Source: Lachnospiraceae bacterium (lineage in GTDB: Bacteria; Bacillota; Clostridia; Lachnospirales; Lachnospiraceae). Taken from it: 54,438 nt of DNA. The stretch covers positions 1 to 54,438 of the forward strand of contig JAFLTH010000011.1 in assembly GCA_022510525.1 (NCBI GenBank). The letters run 5' to 3'. The notes under the pieces are model-generated. The model had not been told where the DNA came from and searched no databases. It worked only from the letters and a program-made list of their open reading frames with translations. Below are positions 51,251 through 54,438 of the stretch, in pieces (within the stretch, counting starts at the first letter, position 1; each line of letters opens with the position of its first letter). The position numbers and the translations under genes are program-made.

Positions 51251-51282
51251 ACTTCTAAACTGCTATTTATGCAAAATATGCT

Positions 51283-52176
51283 TTAACTTTGACTTTCATC
51301 TATCTTTTTCATACGATACCGAACTACAATATCAGCCACCACCGCTACAACCACACAAACTATCGCAATCATCTGCGACACCGGAATATTGGTTCCTATA
51401 AGATAGAGCTGGTCCGTCCGTATTCCCTCTATCCAGAAACGTCCAAGTCCATAACCTCCCAGATAAAGAAGCCATATCTCTCCTTCAAACTTCTTATGAC
51501 TGCGATACAATAACATTATTCCAATCAGAACCAGATTCCACAGACTTTCATACAGAAAAGTCGGATGTACCTGAATATAATTCGTACCCTCCAATATATG
51601 AGCTGCCAATTCTGCCGAAATATCCCGGCTCCTTACTGCACTTATAGGCAGTCTCATCGCCAATAGATTATTGGTATATCCCCCAAATACTTCACAATTG
51701 GTAAAATTTCCCCATCTGCCAATCGCCTGTCCCAGCGCCAATCCCGGTACACATATATCCACCAATTGAAGAAAACTCTGCTTTTTAACACGGCAATAAA
51801 CATACAATGTTGTAAAAGCCGCTATTACAGCGCCGTAAATTGCCAATCCACCGTTTCGCAGGTTAAATATCTCAGGCAAATTGTTCTTATACATATCCCA
51901 TTCAAAGATAACGTAATAAACCCTTGCACCGATTATCGAAAAAACGACTGCATATATAACAAAATCCCATACAATGTCTGTATTGACCTTTTCCTTCCCG
52001 GCGACATACGCAGCCAAAAACACCCCGCTAAGTACACCAAGACCAATCAATACACCATATAATGCAATATTGAAACCAAAAACGTCGAAAGCCTTCGGAA
52101 CATTAGACAGATACAATCCAAGATTAGGAAAAGCTATATCTGCACTAACGTCAGTACTATTCATAATGTCTTTCAT
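51283..52176 (-). CDS. lgt: Prolipoprotein diacylglyceryl transferase
   Basis: 297 residues, about seven membrane helices. Transfers diacylglycerol to the lipobox cysteine of prolipoproteins. The Lgt signature GRWGNFTNCEVFGG and the P-T-F-L-Y-E-S-L-W-N block are present. GGAGA stands before the ATG; the upstream 98 bp contain TATAAT but no convincing -35. Confidence 0.96.
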   Translation of the reverse strand: MKDIMNSTDVSADIAFPNLGLYLSNVPKAFDVFGFNIALYGVLIGLGVLSGVFLAAYVAGKEKVNTDIVWDFVIYAVVFSIIGARVYYVIFEWDMYKNNLPEIFNLRNGGLAIYGAVIAAFTTLYVYCRVKKQSFLQLVDICVPGLALGQAIGRWGNFTNCEVFGGYTNNLLAMRLPISAVRSRDISAELAAHILEGTNYIQVHPTFLYESLWNLVLIGIMLLYRSHKKFEGEIWLLYLGGYGLGRFWIEGIRTDQLYLIGTNIPVSQMIAIVCVVVAVVADIVVRYRMKKIDESQS

Positions 52177-52251
52177 ACAATTCTCCGCAAATTATAATCA
52201 TTCAATCACTACAATGAATACTTAAGTAATATCTTATTACACAAACCAGCG

Positions 52252-52275
52252 AATATTAAATCCAGATTTAATATT
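52252..52275 (-). terminator. AT-rich hairpin at the ychF stop codon
   Basis: An 11-bp stem AATATTAAATC/GATTTAATATT with a two-base gap as loop, touching the ychF stop codon. No T-run follows, so termination may be weak. Confidence 0.4.
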
Positions 52276-53372
52276 TATACATTGAATCTGAACAGAATTA
52301 CGTCCCCGTCCTGTACAACATACTCCTTGCCTTCCATACCGACAAGTCCTTTTTCCCTTGCAGCTGCAAGTGAGCCCTGCTCCAGCAGATCCTTGTAATT
52401 AACCACCTCAGCCTTGATAAAACCCCTTTCAAAATCGGTATGTATCTTACCTGCTGCCTGAGGCGCTTTTGTACCGATTTTAATTGTCCATGCCCTTGTT
52501 TCATCCTCTCCGGCTGTAAGGAAACTCATAAGTCCCAGAAGGCGATAACTTGCCTTGATAAGTTTCTGCAAACCTGACTCTTTAAGCCCAAGATCTTCTA
52601 AGAACATAGCGGTTTCTTCCTCATCCAGTTCCGCAATCTCCTGTTCAATCTGTGCGCAGATTACAAAAACTTCACTGCCGTTTTCAGATGCAAAAGCCTT
52701 GACTGCAGCTACACCCTTGTTATTTGCACCGTCATCCGCCAGATCATCTTCCGCTACATTTGCCGCAAAGATTACCGGTTTATATGTCAAAAGATTATAT
52801 GAAGCAAGCAACGCAAGCTCGTCCTCATCCTCAGTCTCAAAACTACTGGCAAGCTTACCTTCTTCCAAATGCGCTTTTACATTCTCAAGCAGCGCAAACT
52901 CTTTGGCAAGGGACTTGTCCATCTTGGCAGCCTTACTTGTCTTGGCTATTCTTCTGTCCAGAATCTCTATATCGGAAAAAATAAGTTCCAAATTAATAGT
53001 TTCGATATCACGCAGCGGGTCTATAGAGCCGTCAACATGTACTATGTTGGAGTCCTCAAAACAGCGCACAACATGAACAACCGCATCCACCTCGCGGATA
53101 TTGCTAAGGAACTGGTTCCCAAGACCTTCTCCCTTAGAGGCCCCTTTCACAAGTCCTGCTATATCTACAAACTCTATAGTTGCGGGAGTTACTTTTTTGG
53201 ACTTGTACATATCTCCCAAGAGTTTAAGCCGCTCATCGGGAACCGACACGATTCCGATATTCGGATCAATTGTACAGAACGGATAATTTGCCGACTCCGC
53301 ACCAGCCTTTGTCAAAGAGTTAAATAATGTGCTTTTACCTACATTGGGTAAGCCTACGATTCCTAGTTTCAT
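52275..53372 (-). CDS. ychF: Redox-responsive ribosome-binding ATPase YchF
   Basis: 365 residues. P-loop GLPNVGKST (7-15), DIAGLVKGASKGEGLGNQFL switch, and the C-terminal TGS-like domain with the end GKEYVVQDGDVILFRFNV. An Obg-type protein that prefers ATP and binds ribosomes. It has its own promoter. Confidence 0.97.
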   Translation of the reverse strand: MKLGIVGLPNVGKSTLFNSLTKAGAESANYPFCTIDPNIGIVSVPDERLKLLGDMYKSKKVTPATIEFVDIAGLVKGASKGEGLGNQFLSNIREVDAVVHVVRCFEDSNIVHVDGSIDPLRDIETINLELIFSDIEILDRRIAKTSKAAKMDKSLAKEFALLENVKAHLEEGKLASSFETEDEDELALLASYNLLTYKPVIFAANVAEDDLADDGANNKGVAAVKAFASENGSEVFVICAQIEQEIAELDEEETAMFLEDLGLKESGLQKLIKASYRLLGLMSFLTAGEDETRAWTIKIGTKAPQAAGKIHTDFERGFIKAEVVNYKDLLEQGSLAAAREKGLVGMEGKEYVVQDGDVILFRFNV

Positions 53373-53417
53373 TTTATCCTAATCTCCTTTCAAAAAAGAG
53401 CCTTTAACACCTAGGAC

Positions 53418-53446
53418 AGTATAGCATATCAAGACTCAAAAGTAAA
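53418..53446 (-). promoter_or_regulatory. Promoter of ychF
   Basis: On the minus strand TTTACT (-35) and TATACT (-10) have a 17-bp spacer, about 45 bp upstream of the start codon. Confidence 0.6.
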
Positions 53447-53544
53447 TTGCAGGACTGCTTTATTTCCGATATGCCGAGTAAAATTAACAAAATATTCTTT
53501 TCAAGATATCTATTAACAATGTTTTCCCAGTTGTTTCAAGAAGA

Positions 53545-54177
53545 TCATCGGCCAGGCATATTCTTTGTTAAATCTGCCATCCGTTTCAAAATATCACTAA
53601 CAGCTTCATTGTAAAAGTACTTCTGCAAGTTATTATTTAGTTCCTGCCGTGAGTCTGCATTCATATATGCATCAAATATATCTTCTTTATCATTTTCGTA
53701 GTCGTCTTTTAAATATCTGCCAAAATATGATCTAAAAATCTGTTCCTTTTTTTTGCGTTCATCTTGATGTGTTGTTATTTTTTTCTGCCTTGCTTCATCC
53801 GGTATTTGAGTTGCCTTACACACTTCACCTATTTTACTTATACTTATTTTATTTTTCTTTTTTTCTTTAATATAATCATCATAGTCACAATCATTCGATA
53901 CAATGTAAAAATCAGCTGTTTTTTCTTCAACTATCCTGTCAGACATATCCTTCATCAAAATTACATCTAATGCATTTTTTACACCTTTTAAGTCTTTTCT
54001 CATCCTTGAATATTCAAAACGTGCCGGTGACTCAATGATTCGACGATGCGTTCCAAATGTCATTTTGTTAGCATCCTCACTATAATAAATCCTTACAACA
54101 TCCTCAGAATTCAACCTTGCTATCCCGTTTAATCCGCCATCTTTAACATTTTCAAAATCAATATAAAAAATTTTCAT
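53545..54177 (-). CDS. NYN/PIN-like domain protein
   Basis: 210 residues. Acidic residues typical of NYN/PIN-like nucleases: Asp7 and Asn10 (YIDFENV), the NALDVILMKDM block, and the VSNDCDYDDYI block. Together they would hold a metal for RNA or DNA cleavage. The last 80 residues are charged and helical (KKITTHQDERKKKEQIF...), perhaps a dimer or RNA contact. AAGGAG precedes the ATG. Target unknown. The 170-bp gap to ychF holds only the ychF promoter. Confidence 0.75.
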   Translation of the reverse strand: MKIFYIDFENVKDGGLNGIARLNSEDVVRIYYSEDANKMTFGTHRRIIESPARFEYSRMRKDLKGVKNALDVILMKDMSDRIVEEKTADFYIVSNDCDYDDYIKEKKKNKISISKIGEVCKATQIPDEARQKKITTHQDERKKKEQIFRSYFGRYLKDDYENDKEDIFDAYMNADSRQELNNNLQKYFYNEAVSDILKRMADLTKNMPGR

Positions 54178-54346
54178 CTTATTATCTCCTTGTATTCTTT
54201 GGGAACGGAATTTGCATACCGTTTACCATTTACGTAAGCTAATTACTGAATCATCCTCAAATATGTACTACATACGGTAATTAACGATAGATTTATACTC
54301 GTTGAATTTATCTAATAATTGATTCAAATAACCCTACATATACACC

Positions 54347-54376
54347 AAAAGCTCTTGACCGCCGCCAAGAGCTTTT
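54347..54376. terminator. Hairpin near the window end
   Basis: A perfect 11-bp stem AAAAGCTCTTG/CAAGAGCTTTT with an eight-base loop, U-tract-like on both strands. It lies upstream of the NYN gene and probably terminates a gene beyond the window edge; the remaining bases to 54438 show no supported gene. Confidence 0.7.
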
Positions 54377-54438
54377 CAAAATCCTAAAAAGCGGTTCTCT
54401 TTTCTTCAGCTTGCGCCTATTCGGTGTAAGTGAACCGA

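Overview
The window looks like a chromosomal segment of an AT-rich, spore-forming clostridium, most probably of the family Lachnospiraceae. The basis is the gene content and order (mraZ-rsmH-ftsL-two PBPs-mraY-murD-ftsW-murA-ftsQ-ftsZ-spoIIGA-sigE), the sporulation sigma factors SigE and SigG, a YlmC/YmxH-type protein, a DUF5688-like protein and a BspA-type leucine-rich surface protein. The genus cannot be fixed from sequence reading alone.

Layout. 1-9.1 kb, minus strand: 5' part of NADP-type glutamate dehydrogenase behind a leader with two terminator-like hairpins, a small helical protein, an SH3b membrane protein, tRNA-Arg(CCG), a DUF5688-like protein, efp, and a shikimate-pathway run (yqeG-aroE-aroK-aroQ-aldo/keto reductase), then nrdR and ylmC. 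9.1-10.1 kb: argC. 10.1-29.1 kb: an accessory island. Its left part (10.1-22.4 kb) is one long co-directional cluster with three dynamin-like GTPases, an M48 metallopeptidase, six zinc-ribbon proteins, small membrane proteins and a divergent polytopic protein that faintly resembles the SEDS (FtsW/RodA) family. Next come a frameshifted foreign gene and a TIR/RyR module: a TIR-TM-propeller protein, a stand-alone RyR-domain protein, and a two-TM protein with a TrkA-N-like domain and an RyR domain. The island ends in a gene graveyard that includes a 126-bp copy of an internal piece of argC and a set of inverted repeats.

29.2-37.5 kb: sigG (plus strand), a large BspA-like surface protein, a REC/HD-GYP/GGDEF regulator, sigE and spoIIGA. 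The spoIIGA promoter has a perfect Spo0A box over a TTGACA -35 element that stands 21 bp from TATAAT. 37.7-51.1 kb: the dcw cell-wall and division cluster on the minus strand, driven by a promoter followed by four 10-bp MraZ-type boxes; murG is missing from it. 51.3-54.2 kb: lgt, ychF and a NYN/PIN-like protein.

How it fits together: MraZ to FtsZ make lipid II and the septum, and SpoVD/FtsW-type proteins plus SpoIIGA-SigE-SigG link this to sporulation. The usual sigE-sigG-ylmC neighbourhood appears broken. SigG lies on the opposite strand, about 6 kb from sigE, and about 20 kb of accessory DNA separates it from ylmC. The dynamin/M48/zinc-ribbon cluster and the neighbouring TIR/RyR genes are the best candidates for an undescribed stress or defence system; this is inference from domains and context only.
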